Shown here piece by piece: positions 1 through 5,228 of a stretch of DNA of 5,228 nucleotides (within the stretch, counting starts at the first letter, position 1; every line of letters begins with the position of its first letter). Both the position numbers and the translations under genes were made by a program. This DNA is from Deltaproteobacteria bacterium. Its GTDB lineage: Bacteria > Desulfobacterota > DSM-4660 > Desulfatiglandales > HGW-15. The DNA is taken from the NCBI GenBank assembly GCA_030671095.1, contig DAOVAK010000243.1:1-5228 (forward strand), written 5' to 3'. The notes beneath the pieces were generated by a model that was not told the DNA's origin, did no database searches, and saw only the letters and a program-made list of their open reading frames with translations.

Positions 1-3
1 AAT

Positions 4-696
4 TTATACTCCCAGGTATTTCAGTTTTATCTCTTGATTCGCGTCAAGTTCCTTGGGAGATGAGGAATGCACAATTTTTCCCCGGCTCAGGATGTGGATA
101 TAATCTGTATATTTTAGGGCAAACCGCAGGTTCTGCTCGACTAGGAGAATGGACATGCCGCTATCCTGCAGCTTCTGGATGACCTCTCCCACCGCTTTTA
201 CGAAAATCGGTGCGAGCCCTTCCGTTGGCTCATCCATTAGGAGTAAGGAGGGATTCGTCATCAAGCTGCGCCCAATGGACAGCATCTGTTGTTCACCTCC
301 GCTCAGTCGGTTTCCCGGATGACGCTCCCGCTCTTTCAACGGAGGGAATAATTCATAAATCTTATCTAGTGTCCAACCCTCAGCCTTTGCTCTGAAACCC
401 ACTGTAAGGTTCTCTGTCACGTTCAATGATGGAAAGATCTCCCTCCCCTGGGTGACTACGCTAACCCCAGACCGCACGATCTCAAAGGGCGGCCTGTGGG
501 TCAATTCCACACCCTGGAAGATCACCCGACCAAGCCGGGGCGGAGTGAAGCCAATCACCGACCGGACGAGTGTGGTCTTGCCCATACCATTTCGGCCCAG
601 GATACCAATCACTTGGCCCTCTCCAACCTCTAACGAAACCCCCTGGAGGATATAGCTATCTCCATAATACGTGTGAATGTTCTCAACCGTTAACAC
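4..696 (-). CDS. livF: LivF-type ATP-binding subunit of branched-chain amino acid ABC transporter
   Basis: This is one of the two cytoplasmic ATPases that power the LivH-LivM channel. The 230-residue length is normal for LivF. Visible motifs are Walker A GRNGMGKT (34-41), Q-loop Q83 in VTQGREIFP, a canonical signature LSGGE (131-135), Walker B LLLMDE (151-156) and the D-loop region EGLAP. The switch (H-loop) position reads VEQN, with Gln188 in place of His; this is usual for LivF, whose partner LivG keeps the His. The start is GTG at 694-696, chosen because MLTVENIHTYYGD is the standard family N-terminus and an AGGAAGGA ribosome site lies 7 bases upstream. The gene is complete, ending in TAA only three bases from the window edge, so any terminator lies outside. 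It is the last visible gene of the operon, 29 bases after livG. Family assignment is secure; the ligand is not determined. Confidence 0.96.
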   Translation of the reverse strand: MLTVENIHTYYGDSYILQGVSLEVGEGQVIGILGRNGMGKTTLVRSVIGFTPPRLGRVIFQGVELTHRPPFEIVRSGVSVVTQGREIFPSLNVTENLTVGFRAKAEGWTLDKIYELFPPLKERERHPGNRLSGGEQQMLSIGRSLMTNPSLLLMDEPTEGLAPIFVKAVGEVIQKLQDSGMSILLVEQNLRFALKYTDYIHILSRGKIVHSSSPKELDANQEIKLKYLGV

Positions 697-703
697 CCTT
701 TTA

Positions 704-711
704 TCCTTCCT
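704..711 (-). promoter_or_regulatory. Ribosome binding site supporting the GTG start of livF
   Basis: On the minus strand AGGAAGGA stands 7 bases before the GTG at 694-696, within the 29-base gap between livG and livF. No ATG in this region gives the conserved LivF N-terminus, so this site fixes the GTG start. Confidence 0.7.
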
Positions 712-725
712 TAATTTCCTTTAAC

Positions 726-1496
726 CTAATCCTCACTCCCAAAATAAATCTCCTGAACCCGTGGGTTATTGCGGATCTCCTTCGGGCTCCCTTCTGCAAA
801 CACACAACCCTGATGAAAAACCGTAATCCGAGGCGCCACTTGAAGTGCCACATCCATGTTATGCTCAATGATTAGAATCGTAATCTTGGGATCAAGCTTA
901 TAAATCATCTCGGTCATCATCACGGACTCTGCTGGAGAAAGTCCAGCCGTGGGCTCATCCAGAAGAAGCACCGTAGGATTAGAAACCAATGCCATGGAGA
1001 TCTCAATCTGACGCTGTTCCCCGTAAGAAAGATTCCTCACCACCTCCGCCCGCTTCTCCGCTATCCCCACAGTCTCTAAAACCTCGCCTGCTCGCTCATA
1101 AAGCCCCCGATAAGTCGAAAGAGGCCTCACCATGGAAAACTTGATTCCCCTCAAACCCAAGGCCGCAACTACCAGATTCTCCAAAACCGTTAGCGTAGGG
1201 AAAAGGTTGGTAATCTGAAAGGTCCGACCTAAGCCCAAATAAGTACGCTGATTGCAAGACAGATGCGTGATATCTTGACCAAAAATCCGGATCGATCCCG
1301 ATGTGACTGGGTAGAGCCCACTGATAAGACTAAAAAAGGTGGTTTTCCCCGCCCCATTCGGCCCAATAATTGCGCGCCTCTCACCCACGTCCACCCGTAA
1401 ATCGACCTGCTTGACCGCCTCCAAACCACCAAATCGCTTCGTCAAACCTTCACACTCCAAGGCAGGCCTGACCCCTTCTCCCCTTATTGAGTTCAT
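726..1496 (-). CDS. livG: LivG-type ATP-binding subunit of branched-chain amino acid ABC transporter
   Basis: This is the second ATPase of the importer, which pairs with LivF under the membrane channel. It has 256 residues, the usual LivG length. Motifs in order: Walker A GPNGAGKT (45-52), Q-loop Q94 in RTFQITNLFP, signature LSYGE (156-160, the LivG form of LSGGQ), Walker B VLLLDE (176-181), D-loop GLSP and the switch His212 in IIEHNMDV. The C-terminal region ending in a YFGSED tail matches the LivG/BCA_ABC_TP_C extension (RVQEIYFG). The ATG at 1494-1496 overlaps the TGA of livM in ATGA (a 4-base overlap), with GAGG 7 bases upstream inside the last livM codons, so translation is probably coupled. 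It ends in TAG. The assignment as LivG rather than LivF rests on the longer length, the LSYGE signature and the C-terminal tail. Confidence 0.96.
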   Translation of the reverse strand: MNSIRGEGVRPALECEGLTKRFGGLEAVKQVDLRVDVGERRAIIGPNGAGKTTFFSLISGLYPVTSGSIRIFGQDITHLSCNQRTYLGLGRTFQITNLFPTLTVLENLVVAALGLRGIKFSMVRPLSTYRGLYERAGEVLETVGIAEKRAEVVRNLSYGEQRQIEISMALVSNPTVLLLDEPTAGLSPAESVMMTEMIYKLDPKITILIIEHNMDVALQVAPRITVFHQGCVFAEGSPKEIRNNPRVQEIYFGSED

Positions 1497-2455
1497 ACCG
1501 CCACCTCGACTCGCTTCCGGAATCGCTTCAACACCCCCATTATGCCCTCGGGGGCATACTTAGCGGTTAAGACATAAATAATGGCCATGATCATCAACCA
1601 CCGCCCGGTGTAAACGCTCACCAGGTTTCTCAAAAAGGTAATGACAAATGCACCTATGGTCGGTCCGACCAAGGTTCCCCGCCCCCCAAGACTCACCATC
1701 AAGACAAATTCCATACACTGTGCTAGATCAGAATCATCGGGGCCAACAAACTTAGTGAAATGGGCGTAGAGGGCCCCACCCAGACCGGCGAAAGCCCCGG
1801 CAATGATAAAGGCCAGGTACTTGTGCAACCAGACATTAAAACCCAGAACCTTCATCCGTGATTCGCTATCACGAATACCAACCAGTGTCCTCCCAAATGG
1901 AGACCGGATCAGAAGGAAGATGAGGATGAAACAGATTATAAAAGCGATCAAGATAAAGTAATGAAAATTGACGTGATCTAACAGATCCACGGGCAAACCC
2001 AAATCCGGCCGAGGAATACTCGATATCCCGTTTTCCGCTCCAGTCAGAGACACCCATGAATAGATGAGACCCCATACGCACAAGGCAATCGCCAGGGTAA
2101 TCAAAATAAAGGAGACCCCGACCGCCCTCAAGGCCATAAGACCGATCACGGCAGAAGCCCCTGCAGCCATCCCAATGCTCGAGGGGAGGGTGACAGCAAA
2201 ACCAACGTTATACCTAGTCGCCAAGAGAGCCGTTGTATAAGCGCCAATGGCAAAATAGGCTGCGTGTCCAAGAGCACCCAAGCCAGTGTAGCCAATGAGC
2301 ACATCAAGGCTCATCGCAACTATGGCATAAATTAAGCTCTGGGTCAGCAGGATCACAATATAGATGGGAAGGAGCGGAGGAAGCACAACCAACACCAGTA
2401 TGGCTGCCCCAAGAGCTACCAATAACCAACCTCGTAATTCAGGTCGTTTTAGCAT
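1493..2455 (-). CDS. livM: LivM-type permease subunit of branched-chain amino acid ABC transporter
   Basis: This integral inner-membrane subunit forms the translocation channel with LivH. The protein is 320 residues with repeated hydrophobic segments, the first at about 10-27. Family landmarks are SLDVLIGYTGLGALGHAAYF (49-68), the LTGAENGIS block (137-145), the cytoplasmic ATPase-contact loop SPFGRTLVGIRDSESRMKVLG (about 185-205), FAGLGGALYAHF (222-233) and LGGRGTLVGPTIGA (256-269). Two consecutive ATGs are possible. The second (2453-2455) is preferred because AGGGAG at 2461-2466 lies 5 bases before it, against only 2 bases for the first (2456-2458), which would add one Met. The ribosome site lies in the last two codons of livH and the first ATG overlaps the livH stop in TAATG, so the two permeases are probably coupled. 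The 3' end overlaps livG by 4 bases. No defects are seen. Confidence 0.96.
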   Translation of the reverse strand: MLKRPELRGWLLVALGAAILVLVVLPPLLPIYIVILLTQSLIYAIVAMSLDVLIGYTGLGALGHAAYFAIGAYTTALLATRYNVGFAVTLPSSIGMAAGASAVIGLMALRAVGVSFILITLAIALCVWGLIYSWVSLTGAENGISSIPRPDLGLPVDLLDHVNFHYFILIAFIICFILIFLLIRSPFGRTLVGIRDSESRMKVLGFNVWLHKYLAFIIAGAFAGLGGALYAHFTKFVGPDDSDLAQCMEFVLMVSLGGRGTLVGPTIGAFVITFLRNLVSVYTGRWLMIMAIIYVLTAKYAPEGIMGVLKRFRKRVEVAV

Positions 2456-2457
2456 CA

Positions 2458-3315
2458 TTACTCCCTGCCAAAAAGTCCAGCGGGCCGTACCGCCAGGACA
2501 ACGGCCATGGGGAAAAAGAGGGTAAAATAGGCAAACTCAGGGAAAAGGGCTCTTCCGAAGTTGTCAATGAGGGCAGCGATGATGGCGCCCACCGCCGCTC
2601 CTTTCAAACTTCCCATTCCCCCCACAATTACAACCACGAAGGACAGAGGAAGCACTTCAAAGTCCAGGCCTGGGAGGACCGCCGTGAAAGCACATCCAAT
2701 TACGCCTGCAAAGGCCGCCAGTAGAGCTCCCAGGCCAAAGACACCCATGGTCACACGATTAACATTGATGCCAACCCCTTGAGCCATCTCAATGTTGTCC
2801 ACCGCTGCCCTCACAATCGCCCCAGCCCGAGTTTTTTCATGAAACCACCATAGAATTATGTAGACCATCACTGCGGCCCCAATCATAACAAGCTGCAACA
2901 CATAGAAGTAATACTCACCCAACACGATGTTCACATTAATCCAGTCAGGAGTCCTGAGTTCGAAGGAATATCCCCCAAAGATCAGGAGGAGCACATCCTG
3001 AAAAAAGAGAGTTATTCCCATAGTCATCAGCATCTGCCGTATCTCCTGCCCCCTCCCCATACCCCGAAGGAAAAAACGCTCCATGACCATACCCACAGAG
3101 GCGACCACAAGAGGGGCTATCACGACTGCCAGATAGAAACTCCCTGTATAGCGAATGACGACATAGCCTATATATCCCCCCATTAAGTAAAAGGCCCCAT
3201 GGGCGATATTGATAATCCTCATCACCCCAAAGATGAGAGTCAGTCCTCCCCCCAGCAAAAAGAGGAGCCCTGCGAAGGCGATGCCGTTAAAGGTTTGAGT
3301 CACCAAAAATTCCAT
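2458..3315 (-). CDS. livH: LivH-type permease subunit of branched-chain amino acid ABC transporter
   Basis: This inner-membrane permease is the partner of LivM. It has 285 residues, typical of LivH, with several hydrophobic spans. Landmarks are FGVMRIINIAHGAFYLMGGY (29-48, the FGxxxxxNxAHG signature), the cytoplasmic coupling loop EKTRAGAIVRAAVDNIEMAQG (160-180), a conserved VGGMGSLKGAAVGA block (231-244) and the terminal VRPAGLFGR (276-284). The start ATG at 3313-3315 is preceded by GAGGG at a 6-base spacing and gives the family-typical N-terminus MEFLVTQTFNGIAFAG. It lies 185 bases after the binding-protein gene, a gap containing a strong hairpin, and its stop TAA overlaps the first possible start of livM. 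It contrasts with the partial plus-strand permease at 5191, whose N-terminus is similar but distinct. Confidence 0.96.
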   Translation of the reverse strand: MEFLVTQTFNGIAFAGLLFLLGGGLTLIFGVMRIINIAHGAFYLMGGYIGYVVIRYTGSFYLAVVIAPLVVASVGMVMERFFLRGMGRGQEIRQMLMTMGITLFFQDVLLLIFGGYSFELRTPDWINVNIVLGEYYFYVLQLVMIGAAVMVYIILWWFHEKTRAGAIVRAAVDNIEMAQGVGINVNRVTMGVFGLGALLAAFAGVIGCAFTAVLPGLDFEVLPLSFVVVIVGGMGSLKGAAVGAIIAALIDNFGRALFPEFAYFTLFFPMAVVLAVRPAGLFGRE

Positions 3316-3406
3316 AATTTTCCCTCATGTTTACCCACGTAATAAGCCACTCCCTGTAGACACGGAACCTTTTTTGTACCGGGGGTTAAGGGGGGCCGCA
3401 GCATTC

Positions 3407-3444
3407 CGCTTCGCCAAGGGGGATTACCCCCCCTTGGCGAAGCG
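3407..3444 (-). repeat. Perfect 16-bp inverted repeat (stem-loop) between binding-protein gene and livH
   Basis: The arms 3407-3422 (CGCTTCGCCAAGGGGG) and 3429-3444 are exact reverse complements separated by 6 bases. In the minus-strand mRNA this would be a very stable hairpin 57 bases after the binding-protein stop and 91 bases before the livH start. No U-run follows it in either direction, so it does not look like a simple intrinsic terminator. Comparable intercistronic hairpins in other binding-protein operons (for example REP elements between malE and malF) stabilise the upstream mRNA and lower expression of the permeases; a similar role here is inference. The rest of 3316-3500 holds no gene; it contains C-rich tracts such as CCCCCCTT (minus strand) that could compete for the G-run of the stem. 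The element could also be one copy of a dispersed genomic repeat. Confidence 0.8.
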
Positions 3445-3500
3445 ATCACCCCGGGCAGGCGAACCACCGCGTAGCATGCGAGTTGAGTTTACTCGTTGCC

Positions 3501-4799
3501 TCACTCACAATATTTACACGGAGGATTCTTACTAGAATACAAGGGTGCCTTCAAGTAAGCCTTGGGATCGTACTTCCAGAACTGGGAGACATTGCGATAA
3601 GTATATACGACGCTGTTCTGGTAACGACCCTTTACCTTCTCCACACTACGCACGTATATGTTCTCAACGACATTTCCGTATCTGTCCAGTTTGAGGTTCC
3701 CCTTAGGAGAATCAGGAATCTCGACAGCCCGCAATGCCTTTATGAACTTCTTCTTATTCTCCACCTTTCCCTTGACGGCCCTAATAGCCCTTGCAATCCA
3801 ATCTGCCCCGACATACGAGTTCATCATGAGCGCTGTAACTTCTCTTTTGGTTGCTTTTTTAACTTTCGCTACAAATTTTTTGTTCTCAGGAGTATCAAGG
3901 ACTGGACTATAGGCATCTACACAAAGCATTCCAAGGCCAAGAGTACCCATTTCTTGGAGAAATGATTCATCGGTTCCCGCCAATACGGTTAAGGTCTTCC
4001 ACTTCTCCGTGAGCCCCCTTGCCCTGAGCGCCCTCCTAAAACGTATCATGGCTGGTCCCGTGATCACTGCGAAAAGGCCGTCCGCCTCGCGCTTAAAACT
4101 TCCGACGTATGGGCTGAAGTCCAGAGTACCACGCGGTACATAGATCCTTTGAATAGCCTTCCCACCGGCGTCCTCAAAAACTCGTTGGAATGCGCCAATG
4201 GTTTCTTGGCCGAAAGCGTGTTCCCATCCAAGGATCGCAACCCTCCGCCACCCTAATTGATTATACGCATAGTCTCCCGCAACATGACCGACCTGACTGC
4301 CGGAATAACAGACGCGAACAATATTGGGTGCTCCCTTGCGCTGTGTTATATCATCCCCAGCTGTAGCGGTAACAACAAGAGGAATGTTCGCTTCTACGGC
4401 AAGCGGTGCTACTGCGTATGCGCAACTGCTAAAGAATAACCCGGCCATGATGTTTACCTTATCGTGGGTGATGAGTTTACGCGCTTTCGTAATCCCAACG
4501 GCGGCCTTACCTTGTGCATCTTCGCTAATAAATTCGATCTTTCGTCCTGCTACGGTATAGTTGACCTCTTTCAGGAACAATTTGAAGCCAAACACCATGT
4601 CTGCCCCTAGCTGTGCCCTAGAGCCCGTCAGAGGCGAGATAAAGCCTATCTTGATCGGTCCCTTCTTGGCCGCATAAGCCGGTAAACCAAACCCGCCAAC
4701 GACCACAAAGGTCAATAGCAATACCATGGTGCCCATCATGAATCCGGACTTCTTCCAGTGTTGCCCTTTGCCTAAATTCCAATAGCCTGAACGTAACAT
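3501..4799 (-). CDS. Periplasmic substrate-binding protein of branched-chain amino acid-type ABC transporter
   Basis: This is the extracytoplasmic receptor that delivers ligand to the LivHM channel. It has 432 residues. A Sec signal peptide has a long n-region with basic residues, a hydrophobic core at about 21-40 and a probable cleavage after AYA (41-43); there is no lipobox Cys, so it should be soluble periplasmic. The mature part is a type I binding fold (Peripla_BP_6/LIVBP-like): IKIGFISPLTGSRAQLGAD (49-67), an EDAQGKAAVGITKARKLI block (93-110), the hinge-side IPLVVTATAGDD (139-150) and LGWRRVAIL (182-190). The start at 4799 is chosen because AGGAGG lies 6 bases upstream and the signal peptide follows; the in-frame ATG at 4872-4874 would add 25 non-family residues. 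The C-terminus ends in PPCKYCE, a CxxC pair (C428, C431) not needed for the fold. This role is usually called LivK or LivJ; the ligand is not determinable, so no symbol is given. Confidence 0.94.
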   Translation of the reverse strand: MLRSGYWNLGKGQHWKKSGFMMGTMVLLLTFVVVGGFGLPAYAAKKGPIKIGFISPLTGSRAQLGADMVFGFKLFLKEVNYTVAGRKIEFISEDAQGKAAVGITKARKLITHDKVNIMAGLFFSSCAYAVAPLAVEANIPLVVTATAGDDITQRKGAPNIVRVCYSGSQVGHVAGDYAYNQLGWRRVAILGWEHAFGQETIGAFQRVFEDAGGKAIQRIYVPRGTLDFSPYVGSFKREADGLFAVITGPAMIRFRRALRARGLTEKWKTLTVLAGTDESFLQEMGTLGLGMLCVDAYSPVLDTPENKKFVAKVKKATKREVTALMMNSYVGADWIARAIRAVKGKVENKKKFIKALRAVEIPDSPKGNLKLDRYGNVVENIYVRSVEKVKGRYQNSVVYTYRNVSQFWKYDPKAYLKAPLYSSKNPPCKYCE

Positions 4800-4805
4800 T
4801 TTGGT

Positions 4806-4811
4806 CCTCCT
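4806..4811 (-). promoter_or_regulatory. Consensus ribosome binding site of the binding-protein gene
   Basis: AGGAGG is 6 bases before the ATG at 4797-4799, the strongest ribosome site in the operon. This fits the need for the binding protein to be made in excess, and it decides the start against the further upstream in-frame ATG at 4872-4874. Confidence 0.85.
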
Positions 4812-4893
4812 TTCTTTCTTATGGGTTAAACAGCCGCGGCCACCCCTTAAATGGCCATGCCTTAAAGGAACCACAGAATTATTGAGGTTCTTT

Positions 4894-4921
4894 TATATAA
4901 TACCCTGCACCCAAAAGTCAA
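4894..4921 (-). promoter_or_regulatory. Sigma70-like promoter for the minus-strand transporter operon
   Basis: On the minus strand the -35 TTGACT (4916-4921) and the -10 TATATA (4894-4899) are separated by 16 bases, in AT-rich DNA upstream of the binding-protein gene. Transcription would begin near 4886, giving a leader of roughly 85-90 bases before the ATG at 4799. The leader has only a weak 5-bp GGCCA/TGGCC stem (4838-4856) and no recognisable riboswitch. An inverted repeat overlaps the -35 box. This is the best match I found in the region; the hexamers are inferred by eye. Confidence 0.6.
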
Positions 4922-4935
4922 GATATTTTTTGGGT
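4909..4935. promoter_or_regulatory. Candidate operator: ACCCAAAA-N11-TTTTGGGT inverted repeat over the -35 box
   Basis: The arms 4909-4916 and 4928-4935 are perfect 8-base inverted repeats separated by 11 bases and enclose the -35 hexamer of the minus-strand promoter. The spacing is compatible with a dimeric regulator contacting two successive grooves. I do not recognise a specific regulator family; chance occurrence in AT-rich DNA is possible. Confidence 0.35.
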
Positions 4936-5024
4936 TAATGCTTAAATAGTTATCTTACATCGTGTATTTCCAGCGCTTCAATCTATCATTTGATGTCTAG
5001 TTTCTATGTTTTTTATAAATATGC

Positions 5025-5054
5025 TTGACAATCCTCTTAAATACCTGGTAAACG
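5025..5054 (+). promoter_or_regulatory. Candidate plus-strand promoter, distal
   Basis: A perfect -35 TTGACA (5025-5030) is followed after 18 bases by TAAACG (5049-5054), a poor -10 hexamer but preceded by TG at the extended -10 position (TGG then TAAACG). AT-rich DNA lies just upstream. It would serve the permease starting at 5191 with a leader of about 130 bases. The weak -10 would fit a regulated promoter, but that is inference. Confidence 0.4.
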
Positions 5055-5060
5055 TTTTCC
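5047..5060. promoter_or_regulatory. Palindrome GGTAAACGTTTTCC, LacI-family operator-like
   Basis: This 14-base near-perfect palindrome has a single mismatched pair (T5049/T5058) and a core AAACGTTT centred on CG. Operators of LacI/GalR-family regulators such as PurR and CcpA share a central CG with A/T-rich flanks of this kind. It overlaps the -10 region of the distal plus-strand promoter candidate, where a bound protein would block transcription. No regulator gene is in the window, so the assignment is by resemblance only. Confidence 0.35.
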
Positions 5061-5123
5061 TATGGTTCAGAACTCAGGCGGGAAGGTACGAAATCTGAAC
5101 GCTGAATGGGTCAACGGGTACAT

Positions 5124-5150
5124 TTGACAGCCCTGGTTTTCTGGGAAAAT
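5124..5150 (+). promoter_or_regulatory. Candidate plus-strand promoter, proximal
   Basis: A second perfect TTGACA (5124-5129) is followed after 15 bases by GAAAAT (5145-5150), again with TG at the extended -10 position (TGG then GAAAAT). The spacer is short, which weakens the case. If used, the leader before the ATG at 5191 would be about 35 bases. Confidence 0.3.
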
Positions 5151-5190
5151 GAAAATCTGACTGCGCTTTAACGCGGAAAGGCGACCAATT

Positions 5191-5228
5191 ATGGATTTGG
5201 ATTTTTTTATCGTTCAAACCCTCAGCGG
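5191..5228 (+). CDS. N-terminus of a second, divergent LivH-type permease (truncated by window end)
   Basis: From the ATG at 5191 the plus strand reads MDLDFFIVQTLSG before the window ends. This closely resembles the usual LivH N-terminus (MDLDFFIQQ.. type) and the start of the LivH in this window, MEFLVTQTFNG, sharing the QT-x-x-G pattern. AAAGG at 5177-5181 lies 9 bases upstream, and an in-frame TGA at 5158-5160 leaves ATG 5191 as the only ATG start. It would encode an inner-membrane channel subunit of a second amino-acid-type ABC importer, oriented away from the first operon and lacking a binding-protein gene ahead of it. Only 13 residues are visible, so the family call is probable, not certain; an unrelated membrane protein is the alternative. 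Confidence 0.6.
   Translation, partial: MDLDFFIVQTLS

Larger units (their letters stand above)
4800..5190. other. Divergent intergenic region between two transporter operons
   Basis: This 391-base region has no supported gene. It separates the minus-strand binding-protein gene from the plus-strand permease start at 5191. From left to right it holds the ribosome site and leader of the minus-strand operon, its promoter with an overlapping inverted repeat, an AT-rich stretch (about 4935-5045), and two plus-strand TTGACA promoter candidates, the first with a palindrome over its -10 box. An 8-base direct repeat AAATCTGA occurs at 5091-5098 and 5153-5160. No tRNA or terminator is visible. The arrangement suggests that both operons are controlled from shared DNA. 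Confidence 0.75.

Noticed and set aside
186..189. Gln in place of the H-loop His in LivF as a sign of a degenerate ATPase
   Set aside because: These are residue numbers in LivF: the VEQN form is common in LivF proteins and LivG retains the His, so this is normal for the family.
3371..3444. Reading the hairpin as a Rho-independent terminator of the binding-protein transcript
   Set aside because: No U-run follows the stem on the minus-strand transcript; the downstream sequence is GGAATGCTGCGG. Partial attenuation remains possible, but full termination would cut off the remaining operon genes.
3483..3965. A 160-codon plus-strand open frame antisense to the binding-protein gene
   Set aside because: It lies almost entirely opposite a secure gene, has no recognisable domain and shows no convincing ribosome site; it is a shadow frame, as are the other shorter antisense frames across 210-875, 1339-1563, 2561-2782 and 4257-4560.
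4845..4866. Direct repeat CCTTAAA (4845-4851 and 4860-4866) and a GGCCA/TGGCC stem in the leader as a riboswitch or attenuator
   Set aside because: The stem is only 5 bp, there is no terminator arm or leader peptide rich in branched-chain codons, and no known riboswitch core is visible.
4800..4874. In-frame ATG at 4872-4874 that would extend the binding protein by 25 residues
   Set aside because: The added residues are not family-like and would bury the signal peptide; the ATG at 4797-4799 has a consensus AGGAGG at ideal spacing.
4958..4981. TTGAAG-N18-TAAGAT on the minus strand as another operon promoter
   Set aside because: Both hexamers match only four of six consensus bases and a better promoter lies closer to the gene at 4894-4921.

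Overview
The window is a branched-chain (hydrophobic) amino acid type ABC uptake operon, read entirely on the minus strand, plus the first codons of a second, divergently transcribed system at the right edge. The minus-strand gene order in transcription order is: periplasmic substrate-binding protein (3501-4799), LivH-type permease (2458-3315), LivM-type permease (1493-2455), LivG-type ATPase (726-1496) and LivF-type ATPase (4-696). All five genes look intact, and all characteristic ATPase and permease motifs are present. A Sec signal peptide and a periplasmic binding protein without a lipobox point to a Gram-negative bacterium. Moderate GC in the genes and AT-rich intergenic DNA do not allow a firmer placement; an uncultured proteobacterial or desulfobacterial type lineage is only a guess.

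Layout. 4-2460 is tightly packed: livM and livH overlap (TAATG), livG and livM overlap by 4 bases (ATGA), and livF follows livG after 29 bases with a GTG start, so these genes are probably translationally coupled. Between the binding-protein gene and livH lie 185 bases holding a perfect 16-bp hairpin, a position where many binding-protein operons tune the excess of binding protein over membrane subunits. 4800-5190 is a divergent intergenic region. It holds a good sigma70-like promoter for the minus-strand operon, overlapped by an inverted repeat, and two plus-strand TTGACA promoter candidates, one overlapped by an AAACGTTT-centred palindrome. At 5191 a plus-strand reading frame starts whose 13 visible residues look like the N-terminus of another LivH permease; it runs off the window.

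How it works together. The secreted binding protein captures the ligand in the periplasm and delivers it to the LivH-LivM channel, which is powered by the LivG-LivF ATPase pair. Family membership supports a HAAT-type importer; the actual ligand (leucine/isoleucine/valine, another amino acid, an amide or an aromatic acid) cannot be read from the sequence. Apart from the divergent second permease, the hairpin and the operator candidates, this is an ordinary transport locus; I see no evidence of a novel system, mobile element, CRISPR array or RNA gene.
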